64,000 nucleotides of DNA from Paludisphaera borealis (GCF_001956985.1 NZ_CP019082.1:3906001-3970000), one strand, 5' to 3'; shown: positions 45,401-56,300, numbered from the stretch's first letter. Notes: generated by a model from the sequence alone, not told the origin. A program made the numbers and translations.

Positions 45401-46180
45401 TCATTCCGACGATCTTCGCCCCAGGCGGACCGCTTCCGCCTTGGCCTGGAGTTTGAGGGAGATGGAGTTGGCGAGCAGATCGACGTCGGCGACGGCTCGC
45501 AAGACCGTGTCTCCGCTCGCTCCCCGCGCGTAGAGCGGCGCGAGGTTGCCGATGACGGCGAGCATCTCGGTGCAGAAGAGCAGGTATGTGTGATCGAGCT
45601 TCCTGCCGCCGAGGGGAGGTCCGGTCTCGGGCCGGTACAGGTCCGGGGTGAAATAGAGCTGCGTCACGTCGATGACGTGGATGAATTCGCGAAGCTCCTC
45701 GATGTACCCGAGCACCCGCCTGCGCTTGATCCGGGCCTCGAACGAGGCGAGGAACCAGAGCGCCCCGGCGAGGATCGCCACGAGGTTGAAGCCGGCGTCA
45801 GTGGCCTCGAACACCTCGGTGATCGTGCCGAAGACCCAACGCGCGTGGACGTGGAAGCCGATGAACCCCAGGAGCGACGCCGCCGCGACGATCGCCAGCA
45901 CCGACGCCGCCCGGACCGCGTAGATCGGCCGCCGCGCCCGGCTCGCCCGCTCGTCGGTGCAATGCGCGATCTGCACCAGCTCGGCGGCGAGCCCCGACAG
46001 AGTGCTGCCCGGCAGCCGCTGGTCGATCTCGCGCGCCAGGTTCTCGGCGGTCTCGACGATCCGGGGAGGGTCGAGCCGGTGCTTCACCCCGTCTTTCGGG
46101 GCCGTCGAGAATCGGATGCCCAAGGTCGAACTCCCATCAGTCGATCGCGGATCGGCCTCATTCCGTCCTTCCACGCGCAT
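45401..46180 (-). CDS. Two-helix membrane protein, unknown
   Basis: 259 residues from the ATG at 46180; the frame extends to 46270 but upstream residues look like spacer. After a 95-residue N-terminal part come two membrane segments (about 92-118, AASVLAIVAAASLLGFIGFH; and about 132-150, GFNLVAILAGALWFLASF), then a soluble helical C-terminal region with HVIDVTQLYFTPDLYRP. No family is recognised. It is divergent from the SGNH hydrolase gene. Confidence 0.65.
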   Translation of the reverse strand: MRVEGRNEADPRSTDGSSTLGIRFSTAPKDGVKHRLDPPRIVETAENLAREIDQRLPGSTLSGLAAELVQIAHCTDERASRARRPIYAVRAASVLAIVAAASLLGFIGFHVHARWVFGTITEVFEATDAGFNLVAILAGALWFLASFEARIKRRRVLGYIEELREFIHVIDVTQLYFTPDLYRPETGPPLGGRKLDHTYLLFCTEMLAVIGNLAPLYARGASGDTVLRAVADVDLLANSISLKLQAKAEAVRLGRRSSE

Positions 46181-46276
46181 GTTACAATTTCGGGACGTCG
46201 CCAGACAGCCTCTCGTCCACCCCCGTTCGACTTCTTTCCGTCTCGCATCGCCCTCGCCGAAAGGACTCATCTTTTA

Positions 46277-47371
46277 ATGAAGGCATCTTACCGTATCGCG
46301 GCGACCCTGCTGGCCGTGTTCGCCTTGCATCCCGGCCGCGCGTCGGCCGAGGACGTACGGTGGCGCGACGCCGCGTCGCTCGAGATCGAGGGCAGGGGGT
46401 GGGCCAAGACCGCGGGCCCCTACGACCGGCTTCCGGATTCCGCCAAAAGCAAGGTCAACTCGACGGCCTGGAACCTGAGCAAGGAGACCTCCGGCGTCTG
46501 CATCCGGTTCGTCACCGACGCGGCGGTCGTCAGCGTGCGGTGGTCGGTCACCAGCGGGTCGCTCGCCATGCCTCACATGGCCGCGACCGGGGTCAGCGGC
46601 GTGGACCTCTACGCCCGATCGGCCGGCGGTTCGTGGCGGTTCGTCGGCAACGGCCGGCCGCACAAGCAGGACGGCAATCTCGGCAGGTTTGAATTCCCCG
46701 AAGGCGCGAAGCCCGGGCGCGAGTGCCTGCTGTACCTCCCCGCATACAACGGCACGAAGTCGCTGGAGATCGGCGTGCCGGCGAGCGCGCATCTGGAAGT
46801 GCCGAAGCCGCGTCCCGAAGCCCTGCGCAAGCCGATCGTCGTCTACGGCACGTCGATCGTCCAGGGGGGCTGCGCATCGCGGCCGGGGATGGTCTGGACG
46901 GCCATCCTGGGCCGGATGCTCGACCGGCCGGTGGTCAACCTGGGGTTCTCGGGCTCGGGCTCGATGGAGCCCCCCATTGGAGAACCGCTCGCCGAGATCG
47001 ACGCCGCGGCCTACGTGATCGACTGCATCTGGAACATGAGCGAAGACCCGAATGTGTACAAGGATCACGTATCCAATCTCGTGCATACGATCCGCAAGGC
47101 GCGCCCCGACGCCCCCATCATCTTCGTGGGCCAGTCGCTGATGCGCCCGGAGGCCCACCCCACGAAGTCCACGATCGGCCAGGAGGCGGCGGTGCGGGCC
47201 TTGCAGGAAGAAGGCGTCAAGGGCCTCGTCGCGGTTCCGGGCGGGAACCTCATCGGCGACGACGGCGAGGGGACCGTGGACGGCGTCCACCTCACCGACG
47301 TCGGCATGCTCCGGCAGGCGCGCGCCTTGCTTCCCATCGTCCGCGAGGCCGTGAGCGGGTTGATCGAGTGA
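46277..47371 (+). CDS. Exported SGNH/GDSL-type esterase
   Basis: 364 residues with a signal peptide (RIAATLLAVFALHPGRASAE). The N-terminal 160 residues form a beta-sandwich (VSVRWSVTSGSLAMPHM), and the C-terminal domain is an SGNH hydrolase: block I reads VVYGTSIVQGGCASRPG, with Ser in GTSI where GDSI is usual, block III has GFSGSGSM (Gly), and block V reads DGVHLTDVGM with the catalytic Asp and His. It is probably an esterase acting on acyl- or acetyl-sugars. The architecture is like planctomycete proteins with an N-terminal SGNH-associated domain. Confidence 0.83.
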   Translation: MKASYRIAATLLAVFALHPGRASAEDVRWRDAASLEIEGRGWAKTAGPYDRLPDSAKSKVNSTAWNLSKETSGVCIRFVTDAAVVSVRWSVTSGSLAMPHMAATGVSGVDLYARSAGGSWRFVGNGRPHKQDGNLGRFEFPEGAKPGRECLLYLPAYNGTKSLEIGVPASAHLEVPKPRPEALRKPIVVYGTSIVQGGCASRPGMVWTAILGRMLDRPVVNLGFSGSGSMEPPIGEPLAEIDAAAYVIDCIWNMSEDPNVYKDHVSNLVHTIRKARPDAPIIFVGQSLMRPEAHPTKSTIGQEAAVRALQEEGVKGLVAVPGGNLIGDDGEGTVDGVHLTDVGMLRQARALLPIVREAVSGLIE

Positions 47372-47429
47372 CGCGTCCACGCTAAGAAGGAAGGACTCCC
47401 GGGCCGACACGAGAAAGCGACGATACCAT

Positions 47430-47813
47430 ATGCAGACTCGTTCCGCCGATTCAGGTCCGCCCGAACGGCCCGCAAGGCCGCTGAGTGGGCGGCTGCAATG
47501 GAGTTTGCGAGGGATGCTCGCCCTTGTGGCATGCGTCGCGTGCTTCCTGGCGGCTTGCAGGTGGGTCTGGACGCTGATCGACCCGGTGTGGGATTTCCTT
47601 GTCGCTCACGCCGTCGTCGTCGCCGGCGCGTTGCCCCACTCTCCCGTCGCTTTGGGCCGCCTGGAACTCCCGTTGCTGCTCGCCTTCTCGGCGATTGGGG
47701 GCGTCCTCGTCGGGACGTTCGTCGGCGTGGCCGTCGACTTCGCCGCCGGTCTCGTCCGGAAGTCGATCGCGTTCGTGAAGGCTCTCGCACACGCCTTGCG
47801 ACCGGAGCGGTGA
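47430..47813 (+). CDS. Small planctomycete-type membrane protein
   Basis: 127 residues with two or three membrane segments: LRGMLALVACVACFLAACRW at about 26-45, a short hydrophobic stretch near 55-68 and LLLAFSAIGGVLVGTFVGVA at about 82-104. The LxWSLRGMLxLVA start resembles the 'RFSLRSLLxLVA' proteins abundant in this phylum. Function unknown. Possibly cotranscribed with the SGNH gene. Confidence 0.55.
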   Translation: MQTRSADSGPPERPARPLSGRLQWSLRGMLALVACVACFLAACRWVWTLIDPVWDFLVAHAVVVAGALPHSPVALGRLELPLLLAFSAIGGVLVGTFVGVAVDFAAGLVRKSIAFVKALAHALRPER

Positions 47814-47841
47814 CGTTGGTGCGACCGCCCGGCACGCACGG

Positions 47842-48738
47842 TCAAGGGCTCGGCGTCGCCTGCGGCTCGCGCGCCGCGACGACTTTCCAGCCGGCCTCGA
47901 GAGGGTTCTTGAACTCGCCGGGGTCGCCTTCCTCCGCCCGACACGAGTGTTCGTCCACGGCGACGACCCTCAGCTTCCGGCTTCTGTAACGATCGCCGCG
48001 CCCCTGGACCGTCAGAACGCTGCCGATGCGAAGACCGTCGGCCGATCCCACGTCGCCCCTGACGCGGCCTCCCTCAGTCGCCTCGACGATCGCGCCGAAC
48101 ACGGCGCTTTCACGCAAGTACGCCGCCCACGGCTCCGGCAGCTCGGGGACGCCGTCGACCCGGACGTTGAGGCCGAGGGCATAGAAGCGCGAGGCCTCCG
48201 TCTCGTGCCTCGGCTCGTCGCCGTTGATGATCGCGTCGCAGAATTCCTGGAGGCTCTCGGGCGGGATCAGATACGACCGAGAGCCCCACCGGATCGGGAG
48301 GAAGATTCGCTTGATGCGCGGCTCGATTTGCTTGACCGGCGAGAGCACAAGGTATCCAGTAACGGGTATCACAGAGCCCGATTCCCGGTGATACACCCCG
48401 AGACAGCCCGACCAGACGAACGAATACCTGCCGTCGGGCAGGATGCTCAGACGCCAGTTCCGTCCTCGGCTTGCGCCCTGATCGTACTCACCCGCGACGC
48501 CCGCGAAGTCGTTCCCAACGCCCGCGACGGGCGCCGGGTAGCGGTGGGCGAGGTCGTAATCCGCGCCGGTTGGAAGCATGAGGCAGAACAGGACCCAGAC
48601 GATCGCCGCAATCACGACGCCTTCAGTCAAGCTCAGCTTCCGTCGCGGCAGCCACCACCGCCGAGTCGCGGGCGGGGCGCCCCAATCGTCCCACGACGCG
48701 ACGGCTTTCTTCCCGGGCGCGATTCGATCGTCGCTCAC
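47842..48738 (-). CDS. Membrane-anchored hypothetical protein
   Basis: 298 residues. A soluble N-terminal 35 residues, one membrane segment (SLTEGVVIAAIVWVLFCLML, about 36-56), and a long exported part with GVAGEYDQGASRGRNWRLSI, which looks like a beta-rich planctomycete 'WSL' domain, and GDVGSADGLRIGSVLTVQG toward the end, an SH3-like turn. No function is known. Confidence 0.65.
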   Translation of the reverse strand: MSDDRIAPGKKAVASWDDWGAPPATRRWWLPRRKLSLTEGVVIAAIVWVLFCLMLPTGADYDLAHRYPAPVAGVGNDFAGVAGEYDQGASRGRNWRLSILPDGRYSFVWSGCLGVYHRESGSVIPVTGYLVLSPVKQIEPRIKRIFLPIRWGSRSYLIPPESLQEFCDAIINGDEPRHETEASRFYALGLNVRVDGVPELPEPWAAYLRESAVFGAIVEATEGGRVRGDVGSADGLRIGSVLTVQGRGDRYRSRKLRVVAVDEHSCRAEEGDPGEFKNPLEAGWKVVAAREPQATPSP

Positions 48739-48947
48739 GTCGTCCTCCCCCCGGCCAGCGACCCGCGCGAGGTGACGGTCCGCGTCTCCTCCTATACTTT
48801 ATGTCGAAACCATCCCGGCGGTCGATGAGGCTCGGGGGTTTTCGACGTCGCGTCCGACGGACGGACGAGCCTTATCGATTCCCGCCAAGGCTCCCCACGT
48901 GCTAGACTCCAATCGATCGGGTTTCTTACGCGAGAAGAGGCCGAGTC

Positions 48948-49238
48948 ATGAGCACGACCACGAGCCCCGAGAACGAAGTGACGATCCTCGCCCGAGTCCT
49001 CGGCGACGAACGCGGGGAGCTCTCTCCCGAAATCGCCCGCCACATCCTGGGCGTCGGTTTCAGCGACCGCGACAAGGCCCGCATGAACGACCTTGCGACT
49101 CGCAATCAGGAGGGCGCGCTCTCGACCGCAGAGCAGGAAGAGATGGCCGCCTTCTCCAAGGCCGGCACAATGCTCTCCATTCTTAAATCCAAGGCTCGCC
49201 GCGCGCTCGGAGTCAAACTCGAACTTCCCACTTACTGA
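48948..49238 (+). CDS. Small helical partner of an HNH protein
   Basis: 96 residues, helical and charged: ILARVLGDERGELSPEIARH and GFSDRDKARMNDLATRNQEG, ending with a basic KSKARRALGVKL. This small protein is found directly before HNH endonuclease genes in many cyanobacteria and planctomycetes. The HNH gene starts 8 bases after the stop. It may be a regulator or antitoxin-like partner; this is inference from the pairing. Confidence 0.7.
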   Translation: MSTTTSPENEVTILARVLGDERGELSPEIARHILGVGFSDRDKARMNDLATRNQEGALSTAEQEEMAAFSKAGTMLSILKSKARRALGVKLELPTY

Positions 49239-49245
49239 CGTGGGC

Positions 49246-49650
49246 ATGGATGCGGCGCTCACACGCTTGGTCTGGCAGCGGGCCAAGGGTTGTTGCGAGT
49301 ACTGCCAGACGCCCCAGGCGGCCGATGAAATCGCATTTCAGATCGACCACGTCATGGCCCGCAAGCATGGCGGTCCGACCACCGTCGACAACCTTTGCTT
49401 GAGCTGCTTCCACTGCAACTCTTCCAAGGGTTCGGACATCGCGACCCTGGCCCCGCGCACGCGGAGACTCGTGCCGCTCTTCAATCCGCGTCGACAAGAA
49501 TGGCCCCGCCATTTCCGCTGGGAGGGCGCGTATCAGGTCGGCCGTACGCAAATCGGCGACGCCACCATCGTCTTACTCAAGATCAACGACCCGTTCCGCG
49601 TCGATCTCCGCGAAACGCTGATCGAGGAAGGCGTCTTTCCGCCGGTGTAA
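49246..49650 (+). CDS. HNH endonuclease
   Basis: 134 residues from the ATG at 49246. It has CEYCQTPQAADEIAFQIDHV with the HNH core DH and two zinc CxxC pairs: CEYC early and CLSCFHCNSSKG after. It cuts or nicks double-stranded DNA. It forms a module with the 96-residue gene before it. Target unknown. Confidence 0.85.
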   Translation: MDAALTRLVWQRAKGCCEYCQTPQAADEIAFQIDHVMARKHGGPTTVDNLCLSCFHCNSSKGSDIATLAPRTRRLVPLFNPRRQEWPRHFRWEGAYQVGRTQIGDATIVLLKINDPFRVDLRETLIEEGVFPPV

Positions 49651-49680
49651 GTAGCGAGTGGAGAGCCGCCCACCCGCCGG

Positions 49681-49812
49681 CTACTCCGCCTGCATCGCCG
49701 GGTCCTCGACGATCAGTCCGTCGAACCGGGCGGCCCTTTTGAGTTCGCCGTCCGCTCCGGCGGCGGTCACCATCGGCAAAGGGCCGGCCTGACCACTCAC
49801 GCCGTCAACCAT
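49681..49812 (-). pseudogene. Possible protein tail fragment
   Basis: A 43-codon frame ending LKRAARFDGLIVEDPAMQAE with even, protein-like composition on the minus strand; it might be the C-terminal remnant of a lost gene. Nothing else is seen in the 49651-50043 gap other than the promoter at 49849. Confidence 0.25.
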
Positions 49813-49848
49813 CACGGCGTGCGCTGCTTGCAAGGGGCGGGCCGGACT

Positions 49849-49876
49849 TTGACAAACGGTGACGATTTGTTAGGAT
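49849..49876 (+). promoter_or_regulatory. Sigma-70-type promoter for the TPR-alphaCTD/tgt/yajC/secDF unit
   Basis: TTGACA at 49849-49854 and TAGGAT at 49871-49876 with a 16-base spacer; the -35 is perfect. It leaves a leader of about 160 bases before the ATG at 50044. Confidence 0.6.
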
Positions 49877-50043
49877 ATGGGATTCATCCCGTCGTCGCCG
49901 CGGCAGATGTATTGATACGGGCGAAGGATTCGCTGGCGGCGCGACGTGGTCCGATCAACTTCGATGGACGCTGTTGATACGATGATAATGATCCTGCCAA
50001 GGCGTCCTCGACGCTCGCGAGCGGCACAGGGAGATTTTCTGGT

Positions 50044-51390
50044 ATGACCGAGATGATGACCACGGACGTCCGTGCGATCATGGATCGCACCCCCTTCGAC
50101 GTGTCGGCCGTCGCCGACCTCCGCGAGGTGCTGAACCGCGATCCGTCCCGCTATCGAACCCTCCGCGACGCCGTGGCGACGATCCGCGACCGCGAGCAGA
50201 AAGACAAGGACGTCCCCCCCGAGGCTCATCTCCGCCTCGGCGTCGGCGAAGTCCTCCTCGGTCGCTACGGCGTGGGCCTCAACAACCTCAAGCGCGCCGG
50301 CGACGGCGGCATGGCCAATTATTTCCAGGGCCTGGCCCTCGAAAACCTCCAGCGCTACGCCGAGGCCGCCGAGTCGTTCGCCCGGTCGGCCCAGGCCGGC
50401 TACGACCCCAAGAACTCCGAGCTGCACCGCGCCGGGGCCTTGAGGCGGATCGGCAGGGTCGACGAGGCCAGGACGATCCTCCAGGGACTGGAGAAGCACA
50501 GCGGCTCGTCGGCCGAGTACCACTTCCAGCAGGGTGCCGTGCTCGCCGCCGACGGCGAGCTCGAGCTGGCCTCGGCCGAGCTGGAAAAGGCCCTCAGCCT
50601 CGACAAGGACCACAACGGCGCGCTCTTCGAGCTGGCGTACATCAACGACCTGTTCGGCAACGACGACGCGGCCGTCGACTTCTACAAGCGTTGCACCGAG
50701 CGTCCGCCGGTGCCGCTGGCCGCCTGGATCAACCTCGGGGTCCTCTATGAGGACGAGATGCGGTTCCGCGAGGCCGAGCAGTGCTACCGCCAGGTGCTCA
50801 ACCACGAGCCGAACCACCCCCGCGCCCGGCTGTTCGTCAAGGACTGCCAGGCCAGCAAGGGGATGTACTACGACGAGGAAGCCGAGAAGGGCTACACCGT
50901 CCTCAAGCAGCTTCTCGAAATCCCCGTCACCGACTTCGAGCTCTCGGTCCGCAGCCGCAACTGCCTCCGCAAGATGAACATCCGGACCCTCGGCGACTTG
51001 ACCCGGACCACCGAGATCGCGCTGCTCGCCAGCAAGAACTTCGGCGAGACGTCGCTGGCCGAGATCAAGGAGATGATGCAGTCGAAGGGGGTCCGCCTGG
51101 GCATGGCCCTCGAAGGCTCCGAGCGCGGCCCCACCACCCACGACCACCGCGCCGAGCCGCCGCAAGAGATCCCGCCCGAGGTCCAGGCGCTCCTGAGCAA
51201 GCCGATCAGCGAGCTGAGCCTGTCGGTCCGGGCCCGCAAGTGCATGAGCAAGCTCAACCTCCAGTCGGTCGGCGACCTCACTCGGCGGTCGGGCGACGAG
51301 CTTTTGGAGTGCAAGAACTTCGGCGTCACCTCGCTCAACGAGGTCCGCGACAAGCTCTCGACCCTCGGCCTGAAGCTCAAGAACGACTGA
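50044..51390 (+). CDS. TPR protein with two RNA-polymerase alpha C-terminal domains
   Basis: 448 residues. TPR-type helical repeats occupy about 60-270. Then come two alphaCTD-like domains: about 289-352 ([32 protein letters not shown]) and 381-445 ([32 protein letters not shown]). E. coli alphaCTD reads VDDLELTVRSANCLK; R265 and N268, which contact UP-element DNA, correspond to R303/N306 in the first domain and R396/K399 in the second, and the GxxS turn (G334, G427) is kept. The protein therefore resembles a DNA- or factor-binding alpha mimic fused to a TPR scaffold. The tgt gene starts about 10 bases later. Its role in transcription is inference. Confidence 0.88.
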   Translation: MTEMMTTDVRAIMDRTPFDVSAVADLREVLNRDPSRYRTLRDAVATIRDREQKDKDVPPEAHLRLGVGEVLLGRYGVGLNNLKRAGDGGMANYFQGLALENLQRYAEAAESFARSAQAGYDPKNSELHRAGALRRIGRVDEARTILQGLEKHSGSSAEYHFQQGAVLAADGELELASAELEKALSLDKDHNGALFELAYINDLFGNDDAAVDFYKRCTERPPVPLAAWINLGVLYEDEMRFREAEQCYRQVLNHEPNHPRARLFVKDCQASKGMYYDEEAEKGYTVLKQLLEIPVTDFELSVRSRNCLRKMNIRTLGDLTRTTEIALLASKNFGETSLAEIKEMMQSKGVRLGMALEGSERGPTTHDHRAEPPQEIPPEVQALLSKPISELSLSVRARKCMSKLNLQSVGDLTRRSGDELLECKNFGVTSLNEVRDKLSTLGLKLKND

Positions 51391-51400
51391 GCCCCTCTTG

Positions 51401-52564
51401 ATGCCGGACACCGAAACCGCACCGGAACGAATCCCGCACGGGCCGACGACCGACCGTCCCGTGCGGTTCTCGACCCTTGCGCGCGACGCCGGCTCGGCGG
51501 CCCGCGCGGGGAGGCTGGAGACGCCCCACGGGGCGGTCGAGACCCCGGCGTTCATGCCGGTCGGCACCCAGGGGACCGTCAAGGGGCTGACGCCCGACCA
51601 GCTCTGGGCCGGCGGCTCGCGGATGATCCTGGCCAACACCTATCACCTCGCGCTTCGGCCCGGCGAGGAGACCGTCGCGGCGCTCGGCGGCCTGCACCGG
51701 TTCACGGGCTGGGACGGGCCGATCCTCACCGATTCGGGGGGGTTCCAGGTCTTCAGCCTGGCCCAGCGCGCCAAGATCACCGACCACGGCGCGTCGTTCC
51801 GGTCGCACCTCGACGGCCGGCTGCTGGAGCTGACTCCCGAACGCGCGGTGGCGATCCAAGAGGCCCTCGGCGCCGACGTCGCCATGTGCCTCGACCACTG
51901 CCCGGCCTTGCCCGCCGGCAAGGACGCGATCGCCCGGGCCGTCGACCGCACCATCGCCTGGGCCGGACGCTGCAAGGCCGCCCACGCCCGGGCCGACCAG
52001 GCGCTGTTCGGGATCGTCCAGGGGGGCGCGCACGAAGACCTCCGCGCCCGATGCGCCGAGGCCCTCGTCGCGCTCGACTTCGACGGCTACGCCGTGGGGG
52101 GCGTCAGCGTGGGCGAGAGTCGCGAGGAAGTCCGCCGGGCGCTCGCCGTCTCGACCCACCGGCTCCCCGAGGACCGCCCCCGGTATTTGATGGGGGTGGG
52201 CCGGCCGCAAGACCTGCTCGACGCCGTCGCCACCGGGATCGACCTCTTCGACTGCGTCATGCCGACGCGCAACGGCCGCAACGCAACGTGTTTCACCGAC
52301 CAGGGTTTGGTCAAGCTCCGCAACGCCGCCCACACCCGCGACGCGAGTCCGCTGGAAGCCGGCTGCGACTGCCTGACGTGCGCCAAGTTCAGCCGGGGCT
52401 ACCTCCGCCACCTGTTCATGGCCAAGGAGATGCTGGGTCCGATCCTGGCGTCGATCCACAACCTCGCGTACCTCCATCGACTGACGAGCCGGATGCGCGA
52501 AGCGATCCGCGCCGGGCGGTTTGTCCAGTTGCGGATGGAAGTGCTTGAAGCATTAGGACCCTAG
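51401..52564 (+). CDS. tgt: Queuine tRNA-ribosyltransferase
   Basis: 387 residues from the ATG at 51401; a TTG sits one codon earlier. It exchanges guanine-34 for preQ1 in GUN-anticodon tRNAs. It shows [23 protein letters not shown] and [12 protein letters not shown] with the nucleophilic Asp. The zinc site is CDCLTC with a third cysteine and His downstream (RGYLRHLF). tgt-yajC-secDF is a classic order; here the TPR-alphaCTD gene precedes it. Confidence 0.97.
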   Translation: MPDTETAPERIPHGPTTDRPVRFSTLARDAGSAARAGRLETPHGAVETPAFMPVGTQGTVKGLTPDQLWAGGSRMILANTYHLALRPGEETVAALGGLHRFTGWDGPILTDSGGFQVFSLAQRAKITDHGASFRSHLDGRLLELTPERAVAIQEALGADVAMCLDHCPALPAGKDAIARAVDRTIAWAGRCKAAHARADQALFGIVQGGAHEDLRARCAEALVALDFDGYAVGGVSVGESREEVRRALAVSTHRLPEDRPRYLMGVGRPQDLLDAVATGIDLFDCVMPTRNGRNATCFTDQGLVKLRNAAHTRDASPLEAGCDCLTCAKFSRGYLRHLFMAKEMLGPILASIHNLAYLHRLTSRMREAIRAGRFVQLRMEVLEALGP

Positions 52565-52697
52565 GCGTTAGAGTGCAGGACGATACGGCGGCCGGATCGG
52601 GCGTGCGACCGACCGATCGCCCCGCCGTCCGCCGCGATCCACCGGCCGACCGGCCTTCCGACGACCTTCTTTGCGAACCGAGCCTTTACGGACCCCC

Positions 52698-53036
52698 ATG
52701 ATGCCTGGACTGTTCGACGTGATCGGGCCGATCTTCGCCCAAGCCGCGGGGAACGACAACAGTTGGACCGGCTTCCTGATCCTGCTGCCGATCCCCGTCC
52801 TCTTCTATTTCATGATCTGGCTCCCCCAGCAGCAGCAAGAGAAGAAGCGGCGGGCGATGATCGACGCCCTCAAGAAGAACGACAAGGTGGTCACCATCGC
52901 GGGGATCTTCGGCACGGTGACCTCGGTCGACCCCGACCAGGACAAGATCGTCCTGCGGATCGACGACGACAAGGGGGTCAAGATCGGCGTCACCCGGGCG
53001 AGCGTGGCGCGCGTGCTCGAACCGTCGTCCGATTGA
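52698..53036 (+). CDS. yajC: Preprotein translocase subunit YajC
   Basis: 112 residues from the ATG at 52698. One membrane segment (about 22-42, FLILLPIPVLFYFMIWLP) is followed by the conserved QQQQEKKRR and a soluble domain with VVTIAGIFGTVTSVD. It is a member of the SecDF-YajC holotranslocon. The N-terminal 20 residues (FDVIGPIFAQAAGN) lie outside. secDF follows after a repeat. Confidence 0.95.
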   Translation: MMPGLFDVIGPIFAQAAGNDNSWTGFLILLPIPVLFYFMIWLPQQQQEKKRRAMIDALKKNDKVVTIAGIFGTVTSVDPDQDKIVLRIDDDKGVKIGVTRASVARVLEPSSD

Positions 53037-53123
53037 TCGAGCGAAGATCGAGAACGGTGGGCACGCCATCCGAAATCGTTACAGCGTTATGAGTTGGAAT
53101 CGGAGCAGGGCGGTGCGAGCATG

Positions 53124-53232
53124 CCTTCTCCCGTTACGGGAGAAGGTGCCCCGCAGGGGCGGTTGAGGGGTGGACGCGAAGGCTCTCGCCCCCTCATCCG
53201 GCCTTCGGCCACCTTCTCCTTCAAGGAAGAAG
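53124..53232. repeat. Inverted-repeat element, copy C
   Basis: The left hairpin CCTTCTCCCG-TTA-CGGGAGAAGG is followed by GGGGCGGTTGAGGGGTGG. The right half reads CCCCTCATCCGGCCTTCGGC then CACCTTCTCCTTCAAGGA. It fills most of the 317-base gap between yajC and secDF. Similar to copies A and B. Confidence 0.8.
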
Positions 53233-53353
53233 GGACGCTTGCCCGATCGTCCGCGACTCAACAGCAAGCTGCTCTAACATTCTTACATCTGATTGATCCC
53301 ATGCCGACCAAGGAAATCGGTCGGCCGTCGCCTGCGGGGCCCGAGGAACGCCG

Positions 53354-56300
53354 ATGAAGAAACTCGTGAACTGGAAGACACTCCTGATCGTGGGATCGAC
53401 CCTCGCGGGCCTGATCGCCATGTATCCCCCCGACAAGAAGCTGAAGCTGGGGATCGACCTCTCGGGCGGCACGATCCTCGTCTACGAGGTCATGCCGGAG
53501 AGCCAGTCCTCGAACTTCGACATGGACGAGCTGATCGCGGCCCTGAAGCAGCGGGCCGACCCTCAGGGGGTGAAGGAGACGCCGATCCGCAAGATCGGCA
53601 GCAACCGGCTCGAAATCATCCTTCCCAAGGCGAGCCCGGAGGAGGTCGAGGAAGTCAAGAAGATGCTGACCGACGTCGGCTCGCTTGAGTTCCGAATCCT
53701 CGCCAACCGCAAGCACGACGCCGAGGCGATCTCCCGCGCCATGGGCCCCGGCGGGCTGGCGAAGCCTCCGACGCGGTACAAGTGGGCGCGGCTGGGCGAG
53801 ATCTCGACCGGCGTCGACCCCACGTTCACCGCCGAGAGCCTCAGCGACCCCAGCCAGACCTGGAAGCGCGACCTGTACGCCGGGACCGAGGTGTTCCTCA
53901 CCGGCAAGGACGCCGACGGCGTGGAGAAGACGATCGACGTGCCGATCGTCCGCAACACGCCCGACACCCTGTTCCTCGCCCGGCCCCACGACCTCAAGTC
54001 GATCACGTCGTACCGGGTCGAGTTCAACCCCAGCGGCATCCGCGGCGGCGACCCCGCCAACCCCCGGATCACCGACCCGATCATTCGCGAGGAGAAGGTC
54101 GGCGGCAACCGCACCGAGATCTACATCCTTTGCGCCGTCGACCGCCAGAACGTGACCGGCGCCTACCTCTCGCGCACCTACCAGACGCCCGACGAGCGGC
54201 TCCAGCCGGCCGTCGGCTTCCAGTTCAACCGCCAGGGCGCCCGGCGGTTCGGCCAGCTCACCCGCGAGCACCTGCCCGAAGAAGGCGACGCCTTCAAGTA
54301 CCAGCTCGCGATCCTGCTCGACAACCTGGTGATGTCGGCCCCGTCGATCAACTCCGAGATCCGCGATTCGGGGATCATCGAGGGAGGCGGCCAGGGCTTC
54401 AAGGCCAAGGAAGTCCAGCACCTGGTCAACATCCTCCAGGCCGGCAGCCTGCCGGCGAGCCTCAACCCGGTCCCGCTCCAGGAGGAGAACGTCGGCCCGA
54501 CCTTGGGTGAAGACTCGATCACCAAGGGCTGGCAGGCGATCTGGGTGTCGATGCTGGTGGTGCCGATCTTCATGATCTTCTACTACCGGTTCGCCGGCGT
54601 GGTGGCGGTCGTCGCCCTGGTGGTGAACATGATCCTGCTGGTGGGCTCGATGGCCTTCATGCAGGCCACGTTCTCGCTGCCGGGCCTCGCCGGGCTGGCG
54701 CTGACGATCGGCATGGCCGTCGACGCCAACGTGCTGGTGTTCGAGCGGATGCGGGAAGAGAAAGAGCGCGGGGCGGGCCTCGCCCAGCAGATCCGCAACG
54801 GGTTCAACCGGGCGTGGGTCACCATCTTCGACTCCCACGTCACCAACCTGCTGGCCGCCATCGTGCTTTACGCCGTGGGGACCCAGGAGGTCAAGGGCTT
54901 CGCCCTGACCATGATCATCGGCATGCTCTGGAACCTGTACACGGCCGTGTTCATGTCGCGGGTGATCTTCGAGACCGCCTACGCCCGCGGCTGGCTCAAG
55001 GAGCTGCACTTCCTCAAGATGTGGGACAAGACCAGCATCGACTTCGTCGGCCCGCGGTACTACTGCATGGCGGTGTCGCTGGTCGTCATCCTGTTGGGCC
55101 TGGGCGCGTTCTTCGCCCGCGGCAAGTCGATGTACAACATCGACTTCACCGGCGGCACCCTGGTCACCATCCGGCTCAACGAGGCCGACCCGACCGTCCA
55201 GAACAAGACCGAGTCGCAGCGGGTCGAGTTCGTCCGCGAGCGCGCCGGCATCCTGCCCGACGTCACCGTCGAGAGCCTCCGCATCGGCCAGTCGGCGAAG
55301 GCCGCCCGGTTCAACATCCGGACGACCGACCAGGATATGGTGCAGGTCAAGAACAAGATCATCGAGTCGTTCGGTTCGACGCTCGCCAAGATCGAGATGA
55401 CCGTCGGCGACGAGAAGGCCATCCCCGGCGCCCCGGCGGCCGACGCCGCCAAGGCCGCGACCCCCAGCCTCGTGAACCGGTTCGCCGGCGGCCGGCAGTA
55501 CGACCTGAACTTCAACACCACGTCGTTCAACAGCACCCAGCCCCCCGCGCAGGTCGTCAGCGCCGAGTTCGCCAAGATCCTCCAGGCCGGCGGAATCGTG
55601 AACCCGAACTCGCGGTTCGAGATCGTCGCCGGCCTCGCCCCGAAGGCCGGCGCGGGGACCAACCTGATCCTCAAGACCGACCTCGAGCCCGACGCCGCCA
55701 AGGCTCAGCTCGCCACGCTCAAGGACTCGCTGGCCAACAACCGCGACCTCCTCTTCGAGCGCGTCAACAACTTCGGCAGCACCGTGGCCGGCGAGACCCG
55801 GACCCTCGCCCTGATCGCCACCGTGGCGAGCTGGATCATCATCATCGTCTACCTCTGGTGGCGGTTCCACTCGTTCACCTACGGCCTCGCGGCGGTCCTC
55901 GCCGTCGTCCACGACGTGCTCATCACCCTGGGCGCGCTGGCCGTCAGCTACTGGCTCGCCCTGGTGCCGGGGCTCAACTCCCTGCTGATGATCGACCAGT
56001 TCAAGATCGACTTGCCGATCGTCGCGGCGTTCCTCACCCTGATCGGGTTCTCGGTCAACGACACGATCGTGATCTTCGACCGAATCCGCGAGATCAAGGG
56101 GAAGACGCCCCACCTGACCAGCAAGCTGGTCAACGACGCCATCAACCAGACGTTGAGTCGGACGATTTTGACGTCGCTCACCGCCTGGCTCGTCGTCGTC
56201 GTCCTCTACGTCCTCGGCGGCGAGGGCCTGCACGGCTTCGCCTTCGCCCTGGTCGTCGGCTTCCTGAGCGGAACCTACAGCACCATCTACATCGCCACCC

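Noticed and set aside
53258-56233. A 991-codon frame on the strand opposite secDF
   Set aside because: It mirrors secDF codon by codon, as often happens in high-GC DNA; composition is rich in Asp, Val, Gly and Arg without any domain.
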